From NCBI GenBank assembly GCA_017937285.1, contig JAGBDU010000009.1:1-64000 (forward strand): a stretch of 64,000 bases of DNA, written 5' to 3'. Each line of letters begins with the position of its first letter. The first letter of the stretch is position 1. The notes below the pieces were generated by a model that worked only from the letters and a program-made list of their open reading frames with translations, was not told the DNA's origin and ran no database searches. Shown one piece after another: positions 10,401 through 17,371 of this stretch. The position numbers and the translations under genes are program-made. This DNA is from Clostridia bacterium. GTDB taxonomy: Bacteria > Bacillota > Clostridia > TANB77 > CAG-508.

Positions 10401-10828
10401 TGATATATATTATGGAGGAAATAGATTTGGACCATATATGGATTGTTCAACATATGTAAGTATGGCGTTATATGAATATGGATTATATACAGGAAATACT
10501 AATATAGTAGAATTTATAAAATATTATAGAGAAGAAATAGCAGAAACAGGAAGAGCAACAGATATACGGTCTAGGTGGTCAGGTTACAGCAGATTTATAT
10601 CATGAATTACCAACAGATCGATTGGAAAGAATGGGACTTGAAATGATAGATTTTGTTAGTCAAGCAGATTTAAGAAAAGGAGATATATTAGTGTCAACTG
10701 GTCATATAGAAATATATGTAGGAAATGGACAAGTATTTTCATGTGGATCAATAAATTCTATGAAAGAATTAGAATCTAGTCGAAGTATAGAACCAAATAA
10801 TAACACAAAGATTATTAGAATAAAATAA
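7408..10828 (+). CDS. Surface protein: BspA-type leucine-rich repeats, dockerin, tandem NlpC/P60-like domains (needs +1 shift at CGG)
   Basis: Secreted modular protein, about 1139 residues if the C at 10567 is skipped (1053 codons before, 86 after). In order: signal peptide (1-30); BspA/LRR_5 repeats (about 100-400), including four 45-residue units at 156-335; a linker; a type I dockerin (571-630) with calcium loops GDVNVDGKVDITD and DCYSDNVVNSLD; an NlpC/P60-like domain (about 640-835) that lacks catalytic Cys and His; a mixed middle domain; and a second NlpC/P60-like domain with DCSTYV (Cys) and, after the shift, GHIEIYVGNG (His). Read in frame 0 it stops at 10605, inside that last domain. 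The shifted frame continues GLGGQV...GDILVSTGH, matching the first copy closely. The dockerin should bind a cohesin such as the neighbour at 6256. Confidence 0.85.
7873..8412 (+). repeat. Four 135-bp (45-residue) leucine-rich repeat units
   Basis: Units start at residues 156, 201, 246 and 291. Each begins LPxTCE and carries a central C, then EGLxxIG and a closing IxEI(K/E). Each unit comprises two LRR_5-type repeats. DNA similarity between units is high, indicating recent amplification. Confidence 0.9.
10567..10569 (+). other. In-frame CGG at +1 frameshift site 1 (surface protein)
   Basis: Context: ata CGG tct agg in frame 0, reaching TGA 12 codons on. Skipping the C gives ata ggt cta ggt ggt cag (I G L G G Q) and restores the last NlpC/P60-like domain. 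This is the only in-frame CGG I see in the 1053 codons before it. Confidence 0.85.
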
Positions 10829-10871
10829 TTTATAATTGTAGATATAAAATAAAAAGTATAAAAGTAAATAT

Positions 10872-10907
10872 AAAATCGAGAATATCAGATATGATATTCT
10901 CGATTTT
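10872..10907. terminator. Bidirectional terminator between converging surface-protein genes
   Basis: Stem AAAATCGAGAATATCA / TGATATTCTCGATTTT with a GATA loop, perfect over 16 bp. It lies between the stop at 10828 (plus) and the stop at 10927 (minus). Confidence 0.88.
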
Positions 10908-10926
10908 AGCATAAATTGATAAATAT

Positions 10927-11532
10927 TTAAGATTGTTTTGTAGTTTTCTTTTTTTGAAATATAAATAAAACTGAAATTAATAAAACTAAAACTAATATAA
11001 ATAATATAGATATAATAATAACAATATTGGGATTTTTTTGTGCAGGATTTAAAATTTTTAAATCTGTATTAGGAAAAGTTTTATTTTCATAAGAATTATC
11101 TATTATGTTTAAATCCTCTAGTTTAATAGAATCATTTTTTAATAATAAATTTTTCTTTGCTCTTAATTTGATTTTACATATAATTTGTTGTGATTCTATT
11201 TTTTGAGAAGTTATTGCTGATAGAGTAGAATTATTTGAATTAACAAGTACAGATAACCATTCACTACCTTTTTCTACTTGTGCAATTCCTTCTTCAGAGC
11301 CTGGAAGATATTCTAAGTTGTTTGTATCAAATGTTATTTTTGCATTTAATGCTCCCATATTAAAAGTTTCATTGTTTTTTATTATTAATTCAAATTCTTC
11401 TCCTTTTTTTACTAAAGGATTATTAATACTTATTTCTATAGGTGTGTTTGCATAAGAATCTGCTTGTACACAAGATATAGGTATTAAAAATAATAAAGTA
11501 ATAAAAAGAATGCTAAAGATAATTTTTTTCAT
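10927..11532 (-). CDS. Membrane-anchored cohesin-like protein
   Basis: A 201-residue secreted protein with an N-terminal signal peptide ending near the VQA motif, one beta-rich domain (about 28-160) with cohesin-like pattern (VKKGEEFELIIKN, GALNAKITFDTNNLEYL, IICKIKLRAKKN), and a C-terminal transmembrane helix followed by a KKKTTKQS tail. It has no LPxTG motif, so it is probably membrane-anchored. A GGAGG site precedes the ATG. It converges on the dockerin-bearing gene and could be a second receptor for that dockerin. The cohesin call is by pattern only. Confidence 0.68.
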   Translation of the reverse strand: MKKIIFSILFITLLFLIPISCVQADSYANTPIEISINNPLVKKGEEFELIIKNNETFNMGALNAKITFDTNNLEYLPGSEEGIAQVEKGSEWLSVLVNSNNSTLSAITSQKIESQQIICKIKLRAKKNLLLKNDSIKLEDLNIIDNSYENKTFPNTDLKILNPAQKNPNIVIIISILFILVLVLLISVLFIFQKKKTTKQS

Positions 11533-11548
11533 CTGTTTTCCTCCTCAT

Positions 11549-11588
11549 ATAATATGTTTATATACGATGTATTTTATAAACATATTAT
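11549..11588. repeat. 14-bp perfect inverted repeat upstream of the cohesin-like gene
   Basis: ATAATATGTTTATA (11549-11562) and TATAAACATATTAT (11575-11588) are separated by 12 bases, immediately upstream of the ribosome-binding site of the minus-strand cohesin-like gene. It is a candidate operator or leader hairpin. Confidence 0.7.
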
Positions 11589-11607
11589 TTAATTTTACTT
11601 TTCGTTA

Positions 11608-11659
11608 TAGTACAATTTATATAAGATTTTAAGTTAGTAAAATCTTACGTATTGTACTA
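11608..11659. repeat. Nested inverted repeats upstream of the cohesin-like gene
   Basis: Outer arms TAGTACAAT / ATTGTACTA (11608-11616, 11651-11659) enclose inner arms AAGATTTTA / TAAAATCTT. Together they form one long imperfect hairpin. Function unknown; it could be an operator, a small MITE-like remnant or an RNA structure. Confidence 0.6.
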
Positions 11660-11771
11660 ATTTATATTATAATATCATTAGTATTCAAAATTGTAAATAA
11701 TTTGTGGTATATAATCAGGGTAATTTTCTACAAAAAATATAAAAATTAAATACAAAAAATATAAAAAACAC

Positions 11772-11800
11772 TTGAATTTTAGTAAATAATATGTTATATT
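11772..11800 (+). promoter_or_regulatory. Promoter of tRNA-Pro
   Basis: TTGAAT (11772-11777), 17-base spacer, TATATT (11795-11800), about 30 bases before the tRNA. Confidence 0.65.
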
Positions 11801-11829
11801 AAATAAGTACTTTTTAAGTACCCACAAAT

Positions 11830-11905
11830 CGAGGTGTAGCGCAGTTGGTAGCGCGCGTGGTTTGGGACCATGAGGTCGCAGGTTCGATCCCTGTCACCTC
11901 GACCA
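11830..11905 (+). tRNA. tRNA-Pro (anticodon TGG)
   Basis: A 76-base cloverleaf with acceptor arms CGAGGTG / CACCTCG, anticodon loop TTTGGGA, T-loop GGTTCGATCC and encoded CCA. Confidence 0.96.
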
Positions 11906-11910
11906 TATTT

Positions 11911-11940
11911 AGAAGAATTCTTAAGAGTTCTTCTTTTTTT
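11911..11940 (+). terminator. Terminator of tRNA-Pro
   Basis: Stem AGAAGAA / TTCTTCT followed by a run of T, six bases after the tRNA. Confidence 0.8.
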
Positions 11941-12202
11941 GCATTTATGAGCAAATACTGACTATTACTGTATTACACACAAATTATTTAAACTTTTTCA
12001 GCCTTTCTAAAACTTCTATAAACTCTATAAATCTTTAAGTAAATGCAGTCAATATGCAGTCAATTTTATAACTAATTGATTTTCTTCAATTTTGATTGCA
12101 TATAAATTTATTTCAGATAATAAAACAGTTGGTATTAAAAGAAGAAACAACTTTTATTTGAATGTAAAATACAATTTACAATAAAAAAATGAATAATAAC
12201 TA
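11941..12202. other. Intergenic, nothing recognised
   Basis: A+T-rich spacer between two tRNA genes. A short ATGCAGTCAAT motif occurs twice (about 12043-12063). I see no convincing reading frame or RNA. Confidence 0.5.
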
Positions 12203-12231
12203 TTGACACAGAATATAATAAATAGTATAAT
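12203..12231 (+). promoter_or_regulatory. Promoter of tRNA-fMet
   Basis: TTGACA (12203-12208), 17-base spacer, TATAAT (12226-12231): a consensus sigma-A promoter 16 bases before the tRNA. Confidence 0.85.
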
Positions 12232-12247
12232 AAAAAAAGTTACACAT

Positions 12248-12323
12248 CGCGGGGTGGAGCAGTTGGCAGCTCGTTGGGCTCATAACCCAAAGGTCGGTAG
12301 TTCGAGTCTACCCCCCGCAACCA
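12248..12323 (+). tRNA. Initiator tRNA-fMet (anticodon CAT)
   Basis: Anticodon loop CTCATAA flanked by the GGG/CCC base pairs typical of initiator tRNA. The first base pair is C/A mismatched (CGCGGGG against CCCCGCA), another initiator hallmark. CCA is encoded. Confidence 0.95.
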
Positions 12324-12328
12324 ATAAA

Positions 12329-12357
12329 AGCAAGCTTTTCAAAGCTTGCTAATTTTT
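12329..12357 (+). terminator. Terminator of tRNA-fMet
   Basis: Stem AGCAAGCTTT / AAAGCTTGCT followed by AATTTTT, five bases after the tRNA. Confidence 0.85.
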
Positions 12358-12496
12358 ATGTTTTTGAAAAAAGTTACGAAAAAGTGACGAAAATAAAAAA
12401 GGACTTTTGATTGCTTTTTAAATTGCTTTTTTGTTAAGAATAAAAAAGCAAAGAGTGGTAGACAAAACAACATATATAATGTTCTATAACTTACTA

Positions 12497-12525
12497 TTGA
12501 AACCATAAGACAATTAGTGTATAAT
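12497..12525 (+). promoter_or_regulatory. Promoter of tRNA-Arg and probably tadA
   Basis: TTGAAA (12497-12502), 17-base spacer, TATAAT (12520-12525), 15 bases before the tRNA. No terminator separates the tRNA from tadA. Confidence 0.8.
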
Positions 12526-12540
12526 ATTAAAAAAATAAAT

Positions 12541-12617
12541 GTGTGAGTAGCTCAGTAGGATAGAGCGACGGTTTCCTAAACCGCAGGTCGCAGGTTCGAT
12601 TCCTGTCTCGCACACCA
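12541..12617 (+). tRNA. tRNA-Arg (anticodon CCT)
   Basis: A 77-base cloverleaf with acceptor arms GTGTGAG / CTCGCAC, anticodon loop TTCCTAA and encoded CCA. It decodes AGG. It cannot read CGG, which needs a CCG anticodon; this matters for the recoding hypothesis. Confidence 0.96.
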
Positions 12618-12638
12618 AAAAAATATATGGAGAAAAAA

Positions 12639-13112
12639 ATGCAAAAAAAATACATGAAATTAGCATTAAAAGAAGCAAAAAAAGCATATGATAAAGGAGA
12701 AATACCAGTAGGTGCTGTAATAGTAAAAAATGATGTAGTAATTGCCAAAGCACATAATTTAAAAGAAATTAAAAATGATACAACAAAACATGCAGAAATA
12801 TTAGCAATCCAAAAAGCAAGTAAAAAATTAAATAGCTGGAGATTAGAAAATTGCGAAATGTATGTAACTTTAGAGCCATGCAGTATGTGTGCTGGAGCTT
12901 TAATTCAATCTAGAATTAAAAAAGTTTATATAGGAGCGATGGATTATAAAACTGGTGCATGTGGCTCTGTATTAAATTTGTTAAAAGATTTCAAATTTAA
13001 TCATATAGTGGATGTTGAAACAGGAATTTTAAGTGAAGAGTGTGAGGAAATTTTAAAAAATTTTTTCAAAGAACTTAGAAAAACAAAGAAAATACAGAAA
13101 GGAAATTTATAA
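12639..13112 (+). CDS. tadA: tRNA adenosine(34) deaminase TadA
   Basis: Zinc-dependent deaminase that converts A34 to inosine in tRNA-Arg(ACG), allowing it to read CGU, CGC and CGA. The catalytic HAE motif and the PCSMCAGA zinc-ligand motif are intact, and the length (about 157 residues) is normal. The frame also has an ATG at 12627, but GGAG at 12629-12632 is well placed for the ATG at 12639, so I prefer that start. The gene begins only 21 bases after tRNA-Arg(CCU), without a terminator between, so co-transcription is likely. Confidence 0.95.
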   Translation: MQKKYMKLALKEAKKAYDKGEIPVGAVIVKNDVVIAKAHNLKEIKNDTTKHAEILAIQKASKKLNSWRLENCEMYVTLEPCSMCAGALIQSRIKKVYIGAMDYKTGACGSVLNLLKDFKFNHIVDVETGILSEECEEILKNFFKELRKTKKIQKGNL

Positions 13113-13868
13113 ATGAATAGTAAAAGAATTCAGACAATAAAGCTAATGATTGCCATACTTGTTGTTATAGTGGTAGCTACTATTGTTACAACTAGAATTT
13201 TAAAATATCAAAAAGAAGGCGAAAAAAATATGCCATTTAATCTATCTAAAATAATAATAGTTAGTACAGCAATAAAAGATGATAATCAGTTAACAGAAGA
13301 GCAAAACACATCAATATGGAATTTTAATATTATACAAACTAATGATGTATATATTTCAATAGAAAATAATAAAAATAATTCAAAAAGTAATGAAAAAATA
13401 AAAAGTATAACAATTGAAAATATTCAAACACTACAAAATCCATCTATTGGAAATTTAAAAACATATATGCCAAGTAGCCTTGATGGAGAAAAATATAAAT
13501 ACACAGATGATTATATTGTATCTCAAAGTTTAACATACAGAGGAGCAGAAGAAAGCAATTATAAAACACTTCAAATATCTAAAAATGGTGGAAATATTGG
13601 TATAAGCTTTGCAAACAATGAGCTAGGAACATACTCATCAGGTGAAGATACAGAAATTACGTATAATGGAACAATGCTTTCAAAATTAGGTATAACAAAT
13701 GAAAATGTAAAATCTAAAGTATCATTTGATTTAGTAATTGAATTAGATGATGGAAAAAAATATTCTGGAAGAGTTGAGCTAGATTTATCATGTGATGGTT
13801 TAGTGGAAAATGGAACTACACAAACAGAAATAACAGACTTTAGTAGTGTAGTTTTTAAAAGAATATAA
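13113..13868 (+). CDS. Hypothetical protein with one N-terminal transmembrane helix
   Basis: I do not recognise this 251-residue protein. It has a short basic N-terminus, one transmembrane helix (about 10-27) and a long, beta-rich extracellular part with many Ser/Thr/Asn residues and no visible catalytic motif. It starts directly after the tadA stop with an AAAGGA ribosome-binding site, so the two are probably translated from one mRNA. Confidence 0.8.
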   Translation: MNSKRIQTIKLMIAILVVIVVATIVTTRILKYQKEGEKNMPFNLSKIIIVSTAIKDDNQLTEEQNTSIWNFNIIQTNDVYISIENNKNNSKSNEKIKSITIENIQTLQNPSIGNLKTYMPSSLDGEKYKYTDDYIVSQSLTYRGAEESNYKTLQISKNGGNIGISFANNELGTYSSGEDTEITYNGTMLSKLGITNENVKSKVSFDLVIELDDGKKYSGRVELDLSCDGLVENGTTQTEITDFSSVVFKRI

Positions 13869-13879
13869 AAACATTTAGT

Positions 13880-13911
13880 ACTATTCGCAGTTATTTTTTG
13901 CAGTGAATAGT
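13880..13911 (+). terminator. Weak terminator-like hairpin after the tadA operon
   Basis: ACTATTC / GAATAGT arms plus an inner CAG/CAG-flanked loop containing TTTTTT. No T-run follows the stem, so termination is uncertain. Confidence 0.4.
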
Positions 13912-13954
13912 AAGTGCAACACATAATTAATATATAAAAAGAATAAAAAAACAC

Positions 13955-13983
13955 TTGATTAATATAAAAAAACATTATATAAT
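13955..13983 (+). promoter_or_regulatory. Promoter of the SRP RNA gene
   Basis: TTGATT (13955-13960), 17-base spacer, TATAAT (13978-13983). The predicted start of transcription coincides with the 5-prime arm of the RNA at about 13990. Confidence 0.8.
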
Positions 13984-13989
13984 TCCAAT

Positions 13990-14143
13990 AGTATGAGAAT
14001 ATTACTAACCTTTGTATGGAGGGTAATTTCAATAAAAGCCCATGAACCTTGTCAGGTCCGGAAGGAAGCAGCAATAAGTGGTAACTTTTATGTGATGATT
14101 ACTTTCCATAGAGAGGTTAGATAATTAAATATAATCTCATACT
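13990..14143 (+). ncRNA. ffs: Signal recognition particle RNA
   Basis: The conserved Ffh-binding core is clear: GAACC, then GTCAGGTCCGGAAGGAAGC, then AGCA. The ends pair as AGTATGAGA / TCTCATACT (13990-13998, 14135-14143), and a T-run follows. The total of about 154 bases, with outer helices, suggests a longer than E. coli-type SRP RNA. It lies immediately upstream of dnaX, a common arrangement in Firmicutes. Confidence 0.95.
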
Positions 14144-14166
14144 ATTTTTTTAATAGAGGTGATGCA

Positions 14167-15873
14167 ATGTCTTATACAGCATTATATAGAAAATATAGAC
14201 CAAAAACTTTCGAAGAAGTAGTAGGACAAGAACATATTACAAGAACTTTAAAAAATCAAATAATATCTGGAAGAGTAGGTCATGCATATTTATTTAATGG
14301 TGGTAGAGGTACAGGAAAAACTTCATCTGCAAAAATATTAGCAAGAGCAATAAACTGTTTAAATCCTAAAGATGGAAATCCATGTAATGAATGTGAAATT
14401 TGTAAAGCAACATTAAATGGATCACTTACTGATATTGTAGAAATGGATGCTGCATCAAATAATAGTGTAGAAGATATAAGAGCTATAAGAGATGAAGTAA
14501 ATTTTTTACCAACAGTTGCAAAATATAGAGTTTATATAATAGATGAAGTACATATGTTATCAATAGGAGCTTTTAATGCTTTACTAAAAACATTAGAAGA
14601 GCCACCAGAGCACGTAAAATTTATTTTAGCTACAACTGAGCCTCAAAAATTACCAGCAACTATATTATCAAGATGTCAACGATTTGATTTTAAAAAAATC
14701 TCAGCACAATATATAAAATCAAGATTAAATTATATATGTGAGAAGGATAATATTAATATAGAAGAAGAAGCAATAAACACAATTTCTGTTTTAGCAGAAG
14801 GAGCAATGAGAGATGCACTAAGCATATTAGAAAGATGCTTGCAAGAAGGAACAGACAAAATAACAAATGAGCAAGTAAAAGAATTAGTTGGAATTCCTAA
14901 AATAGAGGCAGTAAATAAAATCATAAATAATATATTAAACTATAATATAGAAGAAACAATGGAATCTGTAGATGAAGTATTATCAGATGGAAAAGATATA
15001 TTAAACTTAATTTGGGAAATTGTAAAATATGTAAAAGATATACTAGTATATAAAACAACAAACAAATTAGAACTATATAGCAATAACGAATTAGAACAAA
15101 TAAGGAATTTATCAGAAAAATCATCAAAAGAAAGATTATTAGATATAATTTTTTCTTTGTCTAGTTTATCAAATGAAATAAAACTGACAACACAAAAATC
15201 AATAATGTTCCAAGTTGGTATAATGAAATTGTGTAACAAAGAAGAAAAAAATGTTCAACAAGTAGATGTTAAGAAAAATAATTCTACTAATACATCAAGT
15301 AATAATATTAGTACAAATAACAATAATAGCAATATTGATTTAAGTGGTATTGATAGCAGAGTTTCAAATTTAGAAGATAAATTACAAAAAACAGTTAACG
15401 ATGTACAAAAAATAATAAGTAATCCGAAAGTTATCAACAGTTCTTCAAAAAATGTGGACAACTATACCGAAAAAAAGCAAAATCAGTCAAGTAGTTCAAG
15501 TAAATATAACCCAAACTTAAAGAATTTAATAACAGACAAAACAGATGGGAAAAAAGTTGAATGTTGGGGAAAAGTTGTTGGTAATATAAAAGAAAGTGGA
15601 AAGGTAATGTTATATTCTAACTTAGCAAATTCAAATGCAGTTGAATTAAATGATATGACAATTGGAATAAGTTTTCCAGAAGGATTAACACCATTTGGAA
15701 AATCTGTAATAGGCAAATCAGAAAATATAACAGAAATAAGTAAATTAATTTCGATGGAATATGGAAAGCCAATGCAAATAAGATTAATAGATAATAATAA
15801 TGACAAATCTAATGACAATTCAATAGATAATATTGCAAAGGGGTTAGATTTACCATTAAATATTATAGAGTAA
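14167..15873 (+). CDS. dnaX: DNA polymerase III subunit gamma/tau
   Basis: Clamp-loader ATPase subunit of the replicative polymerase. Walker A GGRGTGKT is at residues 45-52, the zinc cluster is C64, C73, C76 and C79, and the DEVHMLS (Walker B) and LATTEPQKLPATI-SRCQ (sensor 1) motifs are present. A Ser/Asn-rich linker separates the AAA+ part from a tau-like C-terminal domain. It forms the classic ffs-dnaX-ybaB-recR cluster. The ribosome-binding site is GAGGTG. Confidence 0.97.
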   Translation: MSYTALYRKYRPKTFEEVVGQEHITRTLKNQIISGRVGHAYLFNGGRGTGKTSSAKILARAINCLNPKDGNPCNECEICKATLNGSLTDIVEMDAASNNSVEDIRAIRDEVNFLPTVAKYRVYIIDEVHMLSIGAFNALLKTLEEPPEHVKFILATTEPQKLPATILSRCQRFDFKKISAQYIKSRLNYICEKDNINIEEEAINTISVLAEGAMRDALSILERCLQEGTDKITNEQVKELVGIPKIEAVNKIINNILNYNIEETMESVDEVLSDGKDILNLIWEIVKYVKDILVYKTTNKLELYSNNELEQIRNLSEKSSKERLLDIIFSLSSLSNEIKLTTQKSIMFQVGIMKLCNKEEKNVQQVDVKKNNSTNTSSNNISTNNNNSNIDLSGIDSRVSNLEDKLQKTVNDVQKIISNPKVINSSSKNVDNYTEKKQNQSSSSSKYNPNLKNLITDKTDGKKVECWGKVVGNIKESGKVMLYSNLANSNAVELNDMTIGISFPEGLTPFGKSVIGKSENITEISKLISMEYGKPMQIRLIDNNNDKSNDNSIDNIAKGLDLPLNIIE

Positions 15874-15892
15874 AAAGAAAGGATGATAAAAT

Positions 15893-16234
15893 ATGTCAAA
15901 AAGAGGATTCCCAGGAATGGGCGGAGGATTTGGTGGAATGAACATCAACCAATTAATGAAAGAAGCAAAAAAAATGCAAGCTGATATAGAAAAATCACAA
16001 CAAGAATTAGGTAATAAAGAGTTTTCAGCAACAGCAGGAGGAGGAGCTATAGAAGCTGTAGTTTCAGGAAATAAAATTCTAAAATCAATAATAATCAAAC
16101 CAGAAGTTGTAGATCCAGAAGATGTAGAAATGTTACAAGATTTAATTCTAACTTGCATAAACGAAGCATTAAAAAAAGTTGATGATGCACAATCAGCAGA
16201 GCTAGGGAAATATAACATACCAGGAATGATGTAA
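15893..16234 (+). CDS. YbaB/EbfC family nucleoid-associated protein
   Basis: A small (113-residue) DNA-binding dimer-forming protein. The Met/Gly-rich start (GFPGMGGGFGG), MKEAKKMQADIEKSQQEL helix and GGGAIEAVVSG strand are typical. It sits between dnaX and recR, the usual position. Precise role in replication or recombination is not settled in the family. Confidence 0.94.
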   Translation: MSKRGFPGMGGGFGGMNINQLMKEAKKMQADIEKSQQELGNKEFSATAGGGAIEAVVSGNKILKSIIIKPEVVDPEDVEMLQDLILTCINEALKKVDDAQSAELGKYNIPGMM

Positions 16235-16236
16235 TG

Positions 16237-16275
16237 AAAAATGGGAAAAGGGGACGGTTCTCTTTTCCCATTTTT
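16237..16275. repeat. REP-like hairpin, copy 1 (family A)
   Basis: Perfect 14-bp arms AAAAATGGGAAAAG / CTTTTCCCATTTTT around a GGGGACGGTTCT-containing loop. Near-identical copies occur at 26711-26753 and 28708-28750. It may also terminate the dnaX-ybaB transcript. Confidence 0.85.
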
Positions 16276-16331
16276 GGGAAATTGGGACAGTCTTGTCAGC
16301 AAATGCACATTGGGGATGTTTGCACATTGTA

Positions 16332-16386
16332 GACGCTAAAAATGTGAAGACAAAAAATTAATTGTTGCATGCACATTTTTAGCGTC
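16332..16386. repeat. 15-bp perfect inverted repeat between ybaB and recR
   Basis: GACGCTAAAAATGTG (16332-16346) and CACATTTTTAGCGTC (16372-16386) with a 25-base spacer. TGCACATT repeats flank it. Possibly a second REP- or MITE-like element. Confidence 0.75.
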
Positions 16387-16442
16387 CGCAATGCGCAATA
16401 TCGATTTACAATGTTTTAATTTTTAAGAAAGGAGTTAATAAA

Positions 16443-17042
16443 ATGTCGTATTATTCACCATCAATAGAAAAATTAATCGAAGCTTTTGAAAAATTACCAA
16501 GTATAGGAAACAAAACTGCAGCTAGATTGGCTTTTTATATACTTAATTCCAGTAACGAAGAGACTAATGAATTTGTAGAGGCAATATTAAATGCAAAGAA
16601 AAATTTAAAATATTGTTCAGTTTGTTATAATATTTCAGATACAGATCCTTGTACAATATGTTCTAATTCTGGAAGAGATAAGTCTGTAATATGCGTTGTA
16701 GAAGATGTTAAAGATGTTGTTGCAATGGAAAAAACACATGAATTTAAAGGAGTATATCATGTTCTACATGGTTCTATTTCTCCAATGAATGGAATTGGTC
16801 CAGATGATATAAAAATAAAAGAATTACTAGCAAGACTAATGGATGGCAATGTAAAAGAAGTAATTATTGCTACTAATCCAAGGGTAGAAGGAGAAGCAAC
16901 AGCAATATATTTATCTAAATTAATTAAACCATTAGGAGTAACTGTTACAAGAATTGCACACGGAATTCCTGTTGGAGGGGATTTAGAATATACAGATGAA
17001 GTAACATTAAGTAAAGCTTTAGAAGGAAGACGAGAAATTTAA
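16443..17042 (+). CDS. recR: Recombination mediator protein RecR
   Basis: Acts with RecO (and RecF) to load RecA on gapped DNA. The helix-hairpin-helix region ([14 protein letters not shown]), the four-cysteine zinc finger ([16 protein letters not shown]) and the TOPRIM domain ([12 protein letters not shown]...GDLEYTD) are all present in 199 residues. A strong AAAGGAG site precedes the ATG. Confidence 0.97.
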   Translation: MSYYSPSIEKLIEAFEKLPSIGNKTAARLAFYILNSSNEETNEFVEAILNAKKNLKYCSVCYNISDTDPCTICSNSGRDKSVICVVEDVKDVVAMEKTHEFKGVYHVLHGSISPMNGIGPDDIKIKELLARLMDGNVKEVIIATNPRVEGEATAIYLSKLIKPLGVTVTRIAHGIPVGGDLEYTDEVTLSKALEGRREI

Positions 17043-17171
17043 AAATTAGTCGAAACGAAAAATTTTATTAAAACAATATTATTAAATTTAAGTTTTATAT
17101 TTAGATTTACTTTCAAATTATTTTAAAAACTATAACATTGATTTTAATTTAATGACAAAAATACATCTAGA

Positions 17172-17324
17172 TTAATTTGAAAGTAAGCTTAGGTTATCAC
17201 CCAGTGCCGTAAAAAATGCACCTAATTTAGAAATCTGCTCAGAAGATAATCCATCTGCAATATAAATTGAAATAATACTAGCAAGAGCGATTAGCTCGCA
17301 TCCAGATAAATTATCTAAACACAT
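17172..17324 (-). CDS. Small conserved clostridial protein (50 residues)
   Basis: The reading frame encodes MCLDNLSGCELIALASIISI... and ends LGDNLSLLSN. The pattern (LSxxELIALAS, hydrophobic I/A-rich core, DGLSxEQ, FFTALGDNL) resembles a family of very short clostridial proteins annotated only as domains of unknown function. GAGGTG lies 6 bases before the ATG, within the stem of the hairpin at 17325-17361. It lies downstream of the glucosyltransferase gene on the same strand. Confidence 0.78.
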   Translation of the reverse strand: MCLDNLSGCELIALASIISIYIADGLSSEQISKLGAFFTALGDNLSLLSN

Positions 17325-17361
17325 AAAAAACACCTCATAATAAAAATATGAAGTGTTTTTT
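17325..17361 (-). promoter_or_regulatory. Terminator-like hairpin that contains the small gene's ribosome-binding site
   Basis: AAAAAACACCTCATA (17325-17339) pairs with TATGAAGTGTTTTTT (17347-17361), one mismatch. On the minus strand it follows the glucosyltransferase stop by 10 bases, and its 3-prime arm carries GAGGTG, the ribosome-binding site of the 50-residue gene. It may both end most transcripts and hide the site. Confidence 0.65.
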
Positions 17362-17371
17362 ATTTATGTGA

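Noticed and set aside
7408-10828. Cellulosomal glycoside hydrolase
   Set aside because: A dockerin is present, but no glycosidase domain is visible; the other domains are leucine-rich repeats and NlpC/P60-like folds.
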